Source of the DNA: a gamma proteobacterium symbiont of Taylorina sp.
GTDB lineage: Bacteria > Pseudomonadota > Gammaproteobacteria > GRL18
Assembly (NCBI GenBank): GCA_025655455.1
Contig: JAHXIV010000018.1
Span: 42,816-106,239, forward strand
DNA: 63,424 nucleotides
Direction of reading: 5' to 3'
Shown here piece after piece: positions 39,302 to 48,090 of this stretch (the first letter of the stretch is position 1; each line of letters begins with the position of its first letter). The notes beneath the pieces are model-generated. The model had not been told where the DNA came from. It was given only the letters and a program-made list of their open reading frames with translations, and searched no databases. Made by a program: the position numbers and the translations under genes.

Positions 39302-39631
39302 CCAGGTGAAATATTAAAAGAACTTTGTCTTATTCCTCTTGGTATCACAGTAACTGATGCGGCCAAAGGGTTAGGTGTTAGCCGTAAAACATTGTCAAGT
39401 ATAGTCAATGGTAAAGCTGGTATAAGTCCTGAAATGGCGATTCGTTTATCCATTGCATTTAATACTTCATCAGAAAGCTGGGTAAATCAACAATCACAAT
39501 ATGATCTTTGGCAAGCTGAGTTACATCGTGATGAACTTCATGTTACTCAATTAGTTTGGACATATAATGAAAAACAAGAAGCTAACAAAAAGCCACAGAA
39601 CCCTTTATTTATAACATTCTACACCATTTAA
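39302..39631 (+). pseudogene. 5'-truncated HigA/VapI-type antitoxin
   Basis: Immediately after the NYN stop, an uninterrupted frame reads [20 protein letters not shown], then [20 protein letters not shown] and [15 protein letters not shown]. HigA antitoxins start M...HPGEIL, so only the start codon and a few residues are missing. The first in-frame ATG (39392) lies inside the helix-turn-helix. No toxin gene is adjacent. The junction sits exactly at the NYN stop codon. Confidence 0.75.
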
Positions 39632-39673
39632 AGTAACACAAAAATGTTGACCAGTGTAACACTCCGGAGGTGT

Positions 39674-40597
39674 TTATATTATTTCTTGAAGGCATAAATC
39701 CCAATAAGGTGTACCTTCAAAACGTTTGACCAGAAAATCAACAAATGATCTAACACGTTGAGAAAGATGCCGTGTTTGAGGATAAATAGCATAAGCATCA
39801 ATCTGTAATGGTGTATACTCTTTGAGTAATGGAATCAACTCTCCGCATTCAATTTCTTTATAGGCTATAAATGAGGGTACAAGAATAATACCCTGGCCTG
39901 CCACCGCTGAATCTCTGAGAAATTCCCCAGTGCTTGCTTTTAAATAGGGATGAATTTTTATTTTTATCTCTTTGCCATGCTTATCTTTTAAATACCAGTT
40001 TTCAAAATCATGGAGCAAGCTATAAACAAGACATTGGTGTGTTATCAATTCATTAGGTTGTTGTGGAGTACCCATTTTTTTCAGATAAGAAGGACTCGCA
40101 CACATAACTGTTTGAATGGGTGCCAGACGACGTGCAATTAAACTAGAATCAGGCAGATTGGCAATGCGGATGGCTAGATCAAAACCTTCTTGTATTAAAT
40201 CGATTTCTCGGTCATTAAAATCCAGCTCAAATTCAATTTGTGGATGTGCCTGTAAAAAATCATTAATGGCAGGTCCCATATGCATGAGACCAAAACTTGA
40301 TGGTAAGGCAACTTTCAGGCGACCTTTTAAATTAACATGAGCCTGAGATGTAGCTAGTTCAGCTTCTAAAACATCCTCCCAAATGCGTACAGACTGATGA
40401 TAAAAAACGCGTCCCGTATCAGTCAGGTTCATTCGTCGGGTCGTCCGATGAAAGAGCTCCACACCCAAGTGTTCTTCCAGTTCTTTAAGGCGTCGACTGA
40501 CCGCTGATTTTGCTACACCAAGTTGATCGGCTGCACCACTGATACTGCCAAGTTCCACCACACGAATAAAATTTCCCATGTTTTCAAAACGATCCAT
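39674..40597 (-). CDS. LysR-family transcriptional regulator
   Basis: 307 residues. The winged helix-turn-helix (1-60) reads FIRVVELGSISGAADQLGVA, then KSAVSRRLKELEEHLGVELF and HRTTRRMNLTDTG. The C-terminal substrate-binding domain (about 90-295) is full length. Divergent orientation toward the pirin/quinone-reductase genes (through a decayed SnoaL-like gene) suggests that it controls them, as LysR proteins usually act on the divergent unit. The inducer is unknown. Confidence 0.9.
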   Translation of the reverse strand: MDRFENMGNFIRVVELGSISGAADQLGVAKSAVSRRLKELEEHLGVELFHRTTRRMNLTDTGRVFYHQSVRIWEDVLEAELATSQAHVNLKGRLKVALPSSFGLMHMGPAINDFLQAHPQIEFELDFNDREIDLIQEGFDLAIRIANLPDSSLIARRLAPIQTVMCASPSYLKKMGTPQQPNELITHQCLVYSLLHDFENWYLKDKHGKEIKIKIHPYLKASTGEFLRDSAVAGQGIILVPSFIAYKEIECGELIPLLKEYTPLQIDAYAIYPQTRHLSQRVRSFVDFLVKRFEGTPYWDLCLQEII

Positions 40598-40743
40598 TGT
40601 TAACCTCTATTGTAGCTAATTTATGAACAATTAGTTTTGATTATTGATGTTTATTTTAATTATGGCAACTGAAATAATAGCTTTAACTATTAATAATAAT
40701 TTGAGTTTTAATTACGTTAGATAATTTACATGAGGATATTACT

Positions 40744-41067
40744 ATGGATATGCAACAAAAGTTACAGAAATTACTGGATAAGCAACCCCTTGATTGAAAT
40801 TAATGGTGATAAAGCAACTGCAGAATGCTATGTCTGGGCATATCACGTACATGAAAAAGATGGTGTAGATAAGGAAGTATTTTAGGTGGTCGTCATCACT
40901 TCAGGTTTGAACGTCGAGAGAGTGTATGGAAGATTAGTCACCGTTCAATAGTTTTTGACTGGAATCAAAATCAAAATGCTACTGCTATCTGGTCTGATAA
41001 ATTTAGTGATAAATACCGAGGTAAACGTGACAAAACAGATGATAGCTACAACTACATTAGTATTTGA
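40744..41067 (+). pseudogene. Decayed SnoaL-like (NTF2-fold) gene
   Basis: ATG 40744 opens MDMQQKLQKLLDKQPLD then TGA. Other frames continue IEINGDKATAECYVWAYHVH, then HFRFERRESVWKISHRSIVF and DWNQNQNATAIWSDKF to TGA at 41067. INGD.ATae.y....h and W.I.hR.v.DW are the SnoaL_4/NTF2-like hallmarks. At least two frameshifts and an internal deletion are needed to restore it. It is the first gene downstream of the LysR divergent promoter. Confidence 0.75.
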
Positions 41068-41356
41068 AATCTGAGAACTCCCCTAGAATTTCTAGTGCCC
41101 GAAAGTACCTCCATATTATCAAAAACAGATAATTTTAACTTGTTTGTTGCTGTTTAATGAACAATTATTTCTTTATATGAGTGTTTATTCATTTTAAGAC
41201 AATCAATATACTGTTTTTAACAATAGGATAAAGATGATTAAGTTTATGAAGAACAATCCTCTTAATGGTACTTATAGCATCGAAATCTATCATAAAACAG
41301 CAGTGACTTCGTTTAGTCACGTATAGAACATACACAGTAACAGGTAGGAGATCGTT

Positions 41357-42211
41357 ATGAATACTCAATCTAGAATCATACCTGCAATGGAGGTTACTGA
41401 AGGTGCAGGTGTCACAGTGTATCGAACTATCGGAACACCGGCTTTACGCCACTATGATCCTTTTATGCTGCTGGATCATATCAGCAGTGAAAATCCTGAT
41501 GACTATATTGCCGGTTTTCCATCCCATCCACATCGTGGATTCAATACCTTTACCTATATGATTGACGGTGATATGGAGCATAAGGACAGTATGGGAAATA
41601 CGGGTAATCTTGGCCCTGGAGGTGCACAGTGGATGAAGGCTGGTAGCGGTGTTATCCACTCTGAAATGCCAAAACAGGAAAATGGCTTGATGCGGGGGGT
41701 TCAAATATGGATTAACCTGCCTGCAAACAACAAAATGGATGCCCCTGAATATCAAGAATATAAAGCAACTGCCTTTCCTGTTGTAGAAACACCTGACTAC
41801 CACGTTAAAGTCATTATTGGTCATTTTGGAGGAGCCACGAGCCCAATTGAGGATGAAATTACCAACGTATCCTATATTGATGTGCAAGTTGAAGCTGATA
41901 AAAAATTTGAACATACATTGCCTTCAGCCAATAACAGTTTCCTTTACATCTTTGAGGGCAGTGGCAAGGTTTATGATCAGGAAATTTTCAATCATACACT
42001 CATCACGCTGGGTAACGATCAAACCTCTCCCGTATTCGTTGCGGGTGATCAGGGTGCGCGATTCGTACTTATTAGTGGTAAACCAATAAACGAGAGCGTT
42101 GTTCAATACGGACCATTTGTAATGAATACGCGTGAGGAGATAGATGAAGCCATGCGTGATTTTCAATCGAATAATTTTGTCCGTGATCGTGCATGGGTTA
42201 ATCGTAGGTAG
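41357..42211 (+). CDS. Pirin family protein (quercetinase-like)
   Basis: 284 residues, bicupin. The metal-binding residues are present: His57 and His59 in SHPHRGFNTFTY, His101 and Glu103 in GSGVIHSEMP. Pirins of bacteria can oxidise quercetin-like flavonols or act as redox-sensitive regulators. GTAGGAG lies 9 bases upstream of the ATG. It begins a run of redox genes (quinone reductase, cytochrome b561, YceI) divergent from a LysR regulator, so a role in coping with quinones or phenolics is likely. Confidence 0.92.
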   Translation: MNTQSRIIPAMEVTEGAGVTVYRTIGTPALRHYDPFMLLDHISSENPDDYIAGFPSHPHRGFNTFTYMIDGDMEHKDSMGNTGNLGPGGAQWMKAGSGVIHSEMPKQENGLMRGVQIWINLPANNKMDAPEYQEYKATAFPVVETPDYHVKVIIGHFGGATSPIEDEITNVSYIDVQVEADKKFEHTLPSANNSFLYIFEGSGKVYDQEIFNHTLITLGNDQTSPVFVAGDQGARFVLISGKPINESVVQYGPFVMNTREEIDEAMRDFQSNNFVRDRAWVNRR

Positions 42212-42249
42212 TCATTTTTTAAGTAATTTATTCATAAAGGGTCAAAGTC

Positions 42250-43197
42250 ATGAGCATAAAATTAGAAACCGTAAAAGGCGAATTCATACGATCAGAATCA
42301 AGTTTCAGGAATTGGGTTACAAAAGATGGTCATGCTGGCCCAAGCGGTAAAAGTGGCTTTACTGCAGAGCCGGATCGTTATCATCTATATGTTTCCTATG
42401 CTTGTCCATGGGCACATCGCACACTGATTTTTCGCACCTTGAAAGGACTAGACAATGTCATTTCAGTATCGGTAGTACATCCATTGATGCCAGCGGAAAG
42501 CTGGGTATTTGGTGAATATCCTGGTGCCACAGAGGATCATATCAACCATGTTGACTCTTTGTATGAAAATTACTTATTGGCTGATCCAGAATTTAATGGG
42601 CTGGTCACCGTGCCCGTACTCTGGGACAAAAAACACCAGACGATTGTCAATAATGAATCATCTGAAATTATTCGTATGTTCAATTATGCTTTTGATGATT
42701 TTGCAAAGGCTGATGTGGATTTTTATCCGCATGATTTGAGCAAAGTAATTGATGAGATCAATGAGCTTATTTACAACAATATCAATAATGGTGTGTATCG
42801 AGCTGGTTTTGCTAACACACAAGCTGCCTATGATAAGGCCTATGATCGACTGTTTAATACCATGGATATGCTTGAAGACAGATTGTCAAAACAACGCTAT
42901 CTTGTTGGCGAACAAATAACCGAAGCCGATTGGCGCCTATTTACAACCTTGGTACGTTTTGATGCTGTATATTACAACCACTTTAAAACTAATAAAAAAC
43001 GTCTGAAGGATTATCAGAATCTATGGACCTACACGCGTGAGCTTTACCAGGTTCCCGGCGTAGCAGAAACGGTGAACATGGATCATATTAAATATCATTA
43101 TTTTGCCAGTCATCGCTCTATCAACCCGACAGGCATCGTTCCAAATGGACCTGAGATTGACTTTTTGCAAGCACATGGTCGGGAACATCTTTCATAA
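42250..43197 (+). CDS. Glutathionyl-hydroquinone reductase (omega-class GST-like)
   Basis: 315 residues. The N-terminal thioredoxin-like domain has the active cysteine Cys52 in YACPWAHRTLIF. The C-terminal helical GST domain carries YLVGEQITEADWRLFTTLVRFD. Family enzymes (YqjG/EcGHR, Ecm4, PcpF) reduce glutathionyl-hydroquinones to free hydroquinone, releasing disulfide glutathione. It follows the pirin gene by 38 bases, and the two families commonly co-occur. Confidence 0.93.
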   Translation: MSIKLETVKGEFIRSESSFRNWVTKDGHAGPSGKSGFTAEPDRYHLYVSYACPWAHRTLIFRTLKGLDNVISVSVVHPLMPAESWVFGEYPGATEDHINHVDSLYENYLLADPEFNGLVTVPVLWDKKHQTIVNNESSEIIRMFNYAFDDFAKADVDFYPHDLSKVIDEINELIYNNINNGVYRAGFANTQAAYDKAYDRLFNTMDMLEDRLSKQRYLVGEQITEADWRLFTTLVRFDAVYYNHFKTNKKRLKDYQNLWTYTRELYQVPGVAETVNMDHIKYHYFASHRSINPTGIVPNGPEIDFLQAHGREHLS

Positions 43198-43231
43198 AAT
43201 TTGTTATTAATATTATCTCTCTAAGGAGAAA

Positions 43232-43348
43232 ATGATGTCATTACATCAAGAGCTAGAAAAAATACATCAAAACGTATTATCCAGTATCCCTGAAGCTGGA
43301 CGCATTTTTGATGCTGATACTGAAGGAGAAGCTTATGGCCTGGCGTAA
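43232..43348 (+). pseudogene. Short remnant resembling the N-terminus of a peroxiredoxin-like gene
   Basis: 38 codons behind a strong AAGGAG: MMSLHQELEKIHQNVLSSIP, then EAGRIFDADTEG, stop. The helical start resembles AhpC/TSA-like proteins that begin with an about 40-residue helix before the thioredoxin fold; the remainder is missing. Its stop overlaps the cytochrome b561 start by 14 bases, so its translation may now serve as a coupling leader. The family call is tentative. Confidence 0.4.
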
Positions 43349-43883
43349 TACAAATAACAGATGGGGCTGGATCAGTATTTTTTTTCACTGGTTGACCGCA
43401 GTGACGGTTATCAGCTTGTTTATTCTGGGATTGTGGATGGTTGATTTAACTTACTATGATAGTTGGTATCGTAGTGCACCACATATTCATAAAAGTATGG
43501 GGCTGTTGCTGTTTCTTTTGACCATCCTGAGACTACTATGGCTTGGGTTGACGATTAAACCAGCACCTTTAAAGACACATATTGAGATAGAGCATCAGCT
43601 GGCTAAAATCATGCATTGGATCCTCTATCTGTTTTTATTCAGCTTAATGCTCAGTGGTTATTTTATTTCTACCGCCGATGGTCGAACAATTGAAGTCTTT
43701 AATTGGTTTGAAATCCCCGCAATCTTATCGGGCATTAAAGGACAGGAGGATATTGCAGGAAAAATACATTACACACTGGCGATTAGTTTAATTGCCGCTG
43801 TAAGCGCACACGCTTTAGCAGCAATAAAACATCATTTTATTGATAAAGATAACACCTTAACCCGTATGCTTGGCCGCTCATAG
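43335..43883 (+). CDS. Cytochrome b561
   Basis: 182 residues from ATG 43335 (AAGGAGAA 6 bases upstream). Four membrane helices carry the haem-ligand histidines: HWLTAVTV in helix 1, HIHKSMGLLLF in helix 2, AKIMHWILYLF in helix 3, and HYTLAISLIAAVSAHALAAIKHHF in helix 4. This is the CybB type, a di-haem inner-membrane quinol oxidoreductase. With the YceI gene 39 bases downstream it forms the widely seen b561-YceI pair. Confidence 0.92.
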   Translation: MAWRNTNNRWGWISIFFHWLTAVTVISLFILGLWMVDLTYYDSWYRSAPHIHKSMGLLLFLLTILRLLWLGLTIKPAPLKTHIEIEHQLAKIMHWILYLFLFSLMLSGYFISTADGRTIEVFNWFEIPAILSGIKGQEDIAGKIHYTLAISLIAAVSAHALAAIKHHFIDKDNTLTRMLGRS

Positions 43884-43922
43884 CTGATGCATACACTCAT
43901 AAACCTAATAAAGGAAAATACA

Positions 43923-44498
43923 ATGAAAAAAGCACTATTAACAACAATCATTTTATCATTTATCTTAATGTCATTTTCATTACATGCTGCTGACTATGAA
44001 TTGGATACCAAAGGTGCTCATGCCTTTATTCAATTTAAAATAAAGCATCTGGGCTATAGTTGGTTATTAGGACGTTTTGATAAATTTGACGGCAATTTCA
44101 GCTATGATGAAAATAATCCAGGTAAGTCAAAGGTCGCTATTAATATTGATATGGCCAGTGTTGACAGTAATCATGCCGAGCGTGATAAGCACTTACGTGG
44201 AGACGATTTCTTTGAAGTGAAAAAGTATCCGAAAGCGACATTTGTCAGCACCTCTTTTGCAGATAAAGGCAATGGTAAAGCAATATTGAAAGGTGATTTA
44301 ACATTACACGGCGTCACAAAATCGGTTAGCCTTGATGTCGAACACACAGGACATGGTGCAGATCCCTGGGGTGGCTATCGTCGCGGATTTTCAGCCACTA
44401 CCAAGCTGACTTTAAAAGATTTTAATATTAACTTCAATTTGGGGCCTGCAACAAAAGAAGTTGAATTATTTATTTCTGTCGAAGGCATTAAAAAATAA
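43923..44498 (+). CDS. YceI family periplasmic protein
   Basis: 191 residues from ATG 43923. The signal peptide (1-22, ending LHA-AD) is followed by the lipocalin-like YceI barrel: YELDTKGAHAFIQFKIKHLG, then AERDKHLRGDDFFEVKKYP and LTLHGVTKSVSLDVEH. YceI proteins bind polyisoprenoids such as ubiquinone in the periplasm. It is co-transcribed with cytochrome b561, which fits a shared quinone-related role. Confidence 0.95.
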   Translation: MKKALLTTIILSFILMSFSLHAADYELDTKGAHAFIQFKIKHLGYSWLLGRFDKFDGNFSYDENNPGKSKVAINIDMASVDSNHAERDKHLRGDDFFEVKKYPKATFVSTSFADKGNGKAILKGDLTLHGVTKSVSLDVEHTGHGADPWGGYRRGFSATTKLTLKDFNINFNLGPATKEVELFISVEGIKK

Positions 44499-44682
44499 TC
44501 CAATAAGGAAAAATTATTGAATTTGATATTTTATCAATTTTGGCAAACATTAAACGAGATGATAAATGATGAACACAAAACATTACGCTTTTGGATTGTT
44601 TTATTTGACGCATTGGCTATGAAGACATAAATAGCCGTTCGATCTGTAAAAATTTTGAAATTAATTAAGAGGAAGAATTATT

Positions 44683-46236
44683 ATGTCTAATCCAATAATC
44701 GCTGACAGCAAGCCTGTCAAGGTATCTCTTTCAAAAGGTCAGGAATATCATTTCTGTACTTGTGGAAAATCTAAAAGCCAGCCATTTTGTGATGGCTCAC
44801 ATGTAGGTACTCCATTCACGCCCAAGGTCATTGTTTCAGATGAAGACGGTGAAGCCTATTTATGCGCATGCAAACATACGGGCAACACACCTTTTTGTGA
44901 TGGCACACATAAGCAGTTTAGTGATAGTGATGTTGGTAACGAAGGACCCGGCATAAAAACACAGGTTTCTGAGTTACCTACTGCAATTGCTACGTTAGAA
45001 GAACCAACCGTTGAATTTATTCATCAACTTGCACAGGATGGCTTATCTAAATTGGGGCATCATGGTTCAATGACATCGATGGGTGTGCCGCGTCATGAAC
45101 TCCCTCATTGGGATGACCTACAGATAATGGTTGCTCAGATGGCAACTAAACCGTTGATGGAAGATATAAACGTGGCTTCTGAATTGGTTATTGGGCCAGA
45201 AGCAAAGAAACCTTTAAAATTGAAAATTCCATTATTTGTTTCTGATATGAGTTTTGGTGCGCTATCTGAAGAAGCCAAAATATCATTGGCTAAAGGTGCA
45301 GAACTTGCTGGAACCGGTATCTGTTCAGGTGAGGGTGGCATGTTGCCTGAAGAACAAGAAGCGAATACTCGGTATTTTTATGAGTATGCAAGTGCTGGCT
45401 TTGGCTACAAAGAAGAACTGTTGAATAAGGTACAAGCCTTTCACTTTAAAGGTGGTCAAGGAGCAAAAACAGGTACAGGTGGCCATCTACCTGGCACGAA
45501 AAACATAGGAAAAATATCTCAAGTTAGAAACATACCAGAAGGTCAACTAGCAATATCTCCTCCCACATTTAAAGATCTTTCCTCTGTATCTGATTTTAAA
45601 CGCTTTGCTGATCGTGTTAGAGAAATCACAGGCGGAATCCCTATTGGTTTTAAGCTCAGTGCAAATCATATTGAAAAAGACATCCAATTTGCACTGGATG
45701 CGAGTGCTGATTACATTATATTAGATGGTCGAGGCGGAGGTACGGGTGCTGCGCCTGAAATATTCAGAAATCATATCAGTGTGCCAACGATACCTGCACT
45801 TGCACGAGCGCGTCGATATTTAGATGAACAAGATGCCAGTGGTCGTGTTACGCTGATCATAACCGGCGGATTACGCTTAGCTATGGATTTTGTAAAAGCA
45901 ATGGCGCTGGGTGCTGATGGTGTAGCAATCTCAAATAGTGCAATGCAAGCAATTGGTTGTGTAGCTGCACGAATGTGCAATACCAATAACTGTCCGGCAG
46001 GCATAGCTACTCAAAAAGAAGAGCTGAGAAAAAATCTCGATATTGAAAAATCAGCTTTGCAGTTGAATAATTTTTTTAATGCATCTGTAGAACTTATGCA
46101 AGTTATGGCACGTGCTTGTGGGCATAATGCATTAAAGCAATTCAATAAGGATGATCTTGCGACCTGGCATCGTGAAATGGCTTTGTTGTCAGGTGTTCGA
46201 TACTCAGGTTTTATTAATTCAATGAACGGTATATAA
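44683..46236 (+). CDS. Double CDGSH - glutamate synthase FMN-domain fusion
   Basis: 517 residues. Two CDGSH iron-sulfur motifs open the protein: CTCGKSKSQPFCDGSH (Cys25, Cys27, Cys36, His40) and CACKHTGNTPFCDGTH (Cys61, Cys63, Cys72, His76). The rest (about 110-510) is the FMN-binding synthase domain of glutamate synthase: GEGGMLPEEQE, then GGQGAKTGTGGHLPG and a 3Fe-4S motif CVAARMCNTNNC. The glutaminase domain is absent, so this is not a standard GOGAT. The CDGSH clusters could transfer electrons to the FMN site. The substrate is unknown. Confidence 0.9.
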   Translation: MSNPIIADSKPVKVSLSKGQEYHFCTCGKSKSQPFCDGSHVGTPFTPKVIVSDEDGEAYLCACKHTGNTPFCDGTHKQFSDSDVGNEGPGIKTQVSELPTAIATLEEPTVEFIHQLAQDGLSKLGHHGSMTSMGVPRHELPHWDDLQIMVAQMATKPLMEDINVASELVIGPEAKKPLKLKIPLFVSDMSFGALSEEAKISLAKGAELAGTGICSGEGGMLPEEQEANTRYFYEYASAGFGYKEELLNKVQAFHFKGGQGAKTGTGGHLPGTKNIGKISQVRNIPEGQLAISPPTFKDLSSVSDFKRFADRVREITGGIPIGFKLSANHIEKDIQFALDASADYIILDGRGGGTGAAPEIFRNHISVPTIPALARARRYLDEQDASGRVTLIITGGLRLAMDFVKAMALGADGVAISNSAMQAIGCVAARMCNTNNCPAGIATQKEELRKNLDIEKSALQLNNFFNASVELMQVMARACGHNALKQFNKDDLATWHREMALLSGVRYSGFINSMNGI

Positions 46237-46319
46237 CTCCGTTAAGACCATTTAGTGACATCCTTATTTCTCTGCTCAGGGATAAAATCAGTATGACTCC
46301 TAAAGAGTGAACTGAGTCT

Positions 46320-46340
46320 CCCCAGCATAGCCTGGGGTTT
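46320..46340 (+). terminator. Hairpin downstream of the CDGSH-GOGAT gene
   Basis: CCCCAG and CTGGGG pair across a 6-base loop and are followed by TTT, about 80 bases after the stop. GACTC...GAGTC just before it can form a second stem. A short T-run makes this a moderate terminator. The rest of 46237-46510 has no gene that I recognise. Confidence 0.4.
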
Positions 46341-46510
46341 ACCTATCGATTAATTATTAGGGGGTTATATGTCAACATTATTTATAGAAGAAATAAGATC
46401 ACTACCTATATCCAGTTACAAACAAAAGAATTTATAAATAAAACCAAGTACGATCCCGCCTAGATGGAGACAATTTTATAATTATCACGGATACGAGTTT
46501 TACTATTACA

Positions 46511-46573
46511 TCTTTACTTATTGACATATAGTAAAGTATTTTGTAATCTTTACTATATGTCAATAAGTAAAGA
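46511..46573. promoter_or_regulatory. 26-bp perfect inverted repeat, toxin-antitoxin operator
   Basis: Left arm 46511-46536 and right arm 46548-46573 are perfect inverted copies, separated by 11 bases. Each arm is itself bounded by CTTTAC and GTAAAG, giving four half-sites. TTGACA (46521-46526) lies inside the left arm and could be the -35 box, so repressor binding would cover the promoter. It ends 10 bases before the antitoxin ATG. AbrB-type antitoxins usually autorepress through such palindromes. Confidence 0.8.
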
Positions 46574-46583
46574 GGAACTCATT

Positions 46584-46805
46584 ATGCCAAAAGTAAGTGC
46601 TAAAAGACAAGTTACCTTGCCAATTGAACAGTGTCGCCAAGCTGATATTAACCCTGGGGATGAGTATGAGTGTTTTGTTGATAATAATGGTCATCTTACC
46701 ATTGTAAAAAAAATATCTGGTTCAGCATCAGGTTTTCTCAAAGGCACCAAAACTGATAAGCGTTACAGTGATGAAGCATCATTGCAAAGCGCTATCTTAC
46801 CATGA
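46584..46805 (+). CDS. AbrB/SpoVT-domain antitoxin
   Basis: 73 residues from ATG 46584 (AAAGAGG upstream); a longer frame would start within the operator. The swapped-hairpin DNA-binding motif PKVSAKRQVTLPIEQCRQAD is followed by PGDEYECFVDNNGHLTIVK. The C-terminus (SDEASLQSAILP) would bind the PIN toxin. It overlaps the toxin start in ATGA. This is a VapB/MazE-like fold. Confidence 0.88.
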   Translation: MPKVSAKRQVTLPIEQCRQADINPGDEYECFVDNNGHLTIVKKISGSASGFLKGTKTDKRYSDEASLQSAILP

Positions 46806-47236
46806 TTGCTATTGATACAAATGTGCTTTTGAGATATTTGTTAGACGATGATATACAACAATCACCTAAAGCAAAAAAAATTATAACGGGAATCGATAAA
46901 ATATTAGTCACAGATATTGTGATCATTGAAACTGTATGGACTCTAAAAGGAAAAAAATACAAGTTAGATAAGGAGCAGATCATTGATACTATTTATAAGT
47001 TATTTGAAGAGCCAAACCTTCTTTTTGAAGATGGACAAACTATCTGGCGGGCACTAGGTGACTATACTGCATCACAACCTGTAAAGGTTGGTAACAAATT
47101 TAAAGAGGCCGACTTTCCCGATACCTTAATAGTAAATAAAGCACTATATGTCACAAAGCAAAAAAGCCAAACTCTAAAGTGTGTCTATACTTTTGATAAA
47201 GCAGCACAAGAAATACCAGGTACAGAAAAACCATAA
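46802..47236 (+). CDS. PIN-domain toxin (VapC-like ribonuclease)
   Basis: 144 residues. Acidic metal ligands are placed as in PIN RNases: Asp5 in MIAIDTNVLLRYLL, Glu43 in TDIVIIETVWTL, Asp104 or Asp107 in EADFPDTLIV, and Asp132 in YTFDKAA. It probably cleaves tRNA or rRNA when freed from the antitoxin. The 4-base overlap with the antitoxin gene and the shared operator mark a complete type II pair. All key residues are intact. Confidence 0.9.
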   Translation: MIAIDTNVLLRYLLDDDIQQSPKAKKIITGIDKILVTDIVIIETVWTLKGKKYKLDKEQIIDTIYKLFEEPNLLFEDGQTIWRALGDYTASQPVKVGNKFKEADFPDTLIVNKALYVTKQKSQTLKCVYTFDKAAQEIPGTEKP

Positions 47237-47451
47237 TGTCATTACTGCTATTTGAAAATAGTATTCCTAAATTATATTATTCACTTGAGCATTTAAACTT
47301 ATAACTTAAAATGGTCACTTTCGGGAGCGATGCGATTAATTCTTATTTGAAGTTTTTATTATAAATTACATCGAAATGGCGAAACCGTCCCTTTTCCTAT
47401 TCTCCCTCACCAAAATCCACCTACTTTTGCTCATATAAAACTACCAATAAT

Positions 47452-47483
47452 GAGCGTTCATACACCTAAACGCTCTGTTTTTT
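47452..47483 (+). terminator. Intrinsic terminator
   Basis: GAGCGTT and AACGCTC form a perfect 7-bp stem with a 10-base loop, followed by TGTTTTTTC. It lies 215 bases after the PIN toxin stop on the plus strand. The rest of 47237-47571 has no gene that I can see. Confidence 0.75.
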
Positions 47484-47571
47484 CTTAAGTAATATCAGAG
47501 CCTTATAAACAAGAAAACTGCTTGGGAAAGGAAATGGGGGGTTATTGCATAGGGGGATTTAAATCCTTAGT

Positions 47572-48090
47572 TTAGTTGCGATAACCATCCACTGATTCCA
47601 TGTCAAATTCAGTTTGATTTGTCTCTATACCCATCTCTTTCATTTTGGATTCGAGTTCTTGCATTTGACTTCTCAACTCAAACAACTCGTGACTATTGTT
47701 GTCCAATCTATACATCTGCTCTGTTCCCAGCTGATAAAAACGAAGGATTTTGATGGCTTCGACATCTCCTTGATCAGCGGCTTCCTGAAGACGGTTCATC
47801 GCATTATAAATATACATTATGTGGCGTTTCAAACGCCATGCGTACATGGATTCTTTCATCCAGTTGGCATCTTTAAAGAAAGCATTTACTATCCAGAATG
47901 TGATCAGTAAGCCAGCAAATGCACCCAGGAAATTGAGAACTATGTGGTTATCTGAATATTCACCAAAGTAGACGACCGTATATCTGGCGGTAATAAAGCC
48001 AATGACAATAAATATTCCCATAATGATCATGGTTGATTTACGGGTCTGCTTTCGATAGTGAACCGGGTCAATCTCTTCAATCTTAAACAT
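47572..48090 (-). CDS. DUF3087 family membrane protein
   Basis: 172 residues. The start MFKIEEIDPVHYRKQTRKST is the DUF3087 hallmark. Two membrane helices (about 20-38 and 48-70) are followed by a soluble helical domain with WMKESMYAWRLKRHIMYIYN and a C-terminal coiled coil (ELRSQMQELESKMKEMG). Found in gammaproteobacteria; function unknown. It is monocistronic. Confidence 0.85.
   Translation of the reverse strand: MFKIEEIDPVHYRKQTRKSTMIIMGIFIVIGFITARYTVVYFGEYSDNHIVLNFLGAFAGLLITFWIVNAFFKDANWMKESMYAWRLKRHIMYIYNAMNRLQEAADQGDVEAIKILRFYQLGTEQMYRLDNNSHELFELRSQMQELESKMKEMGIETNQTEFDMESVDGYRN

Noticed and set aside
24053..41067. Defined genomic island with attL/attR at tRNA-Arg
   Set aside because: No repeat of the tRNA 3' end was found downstream and no intact integrase is present, so the borders cannot be stated.
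44517..44630. 37-residue frame starting at TTG after YceI
   Set aside because: AAGGA lies upstream and the peptide looks protein-like (NDEHKTLRFWIVLFDALAMKT is too short to classify), but no family or conservation can be shown; left unannotated.
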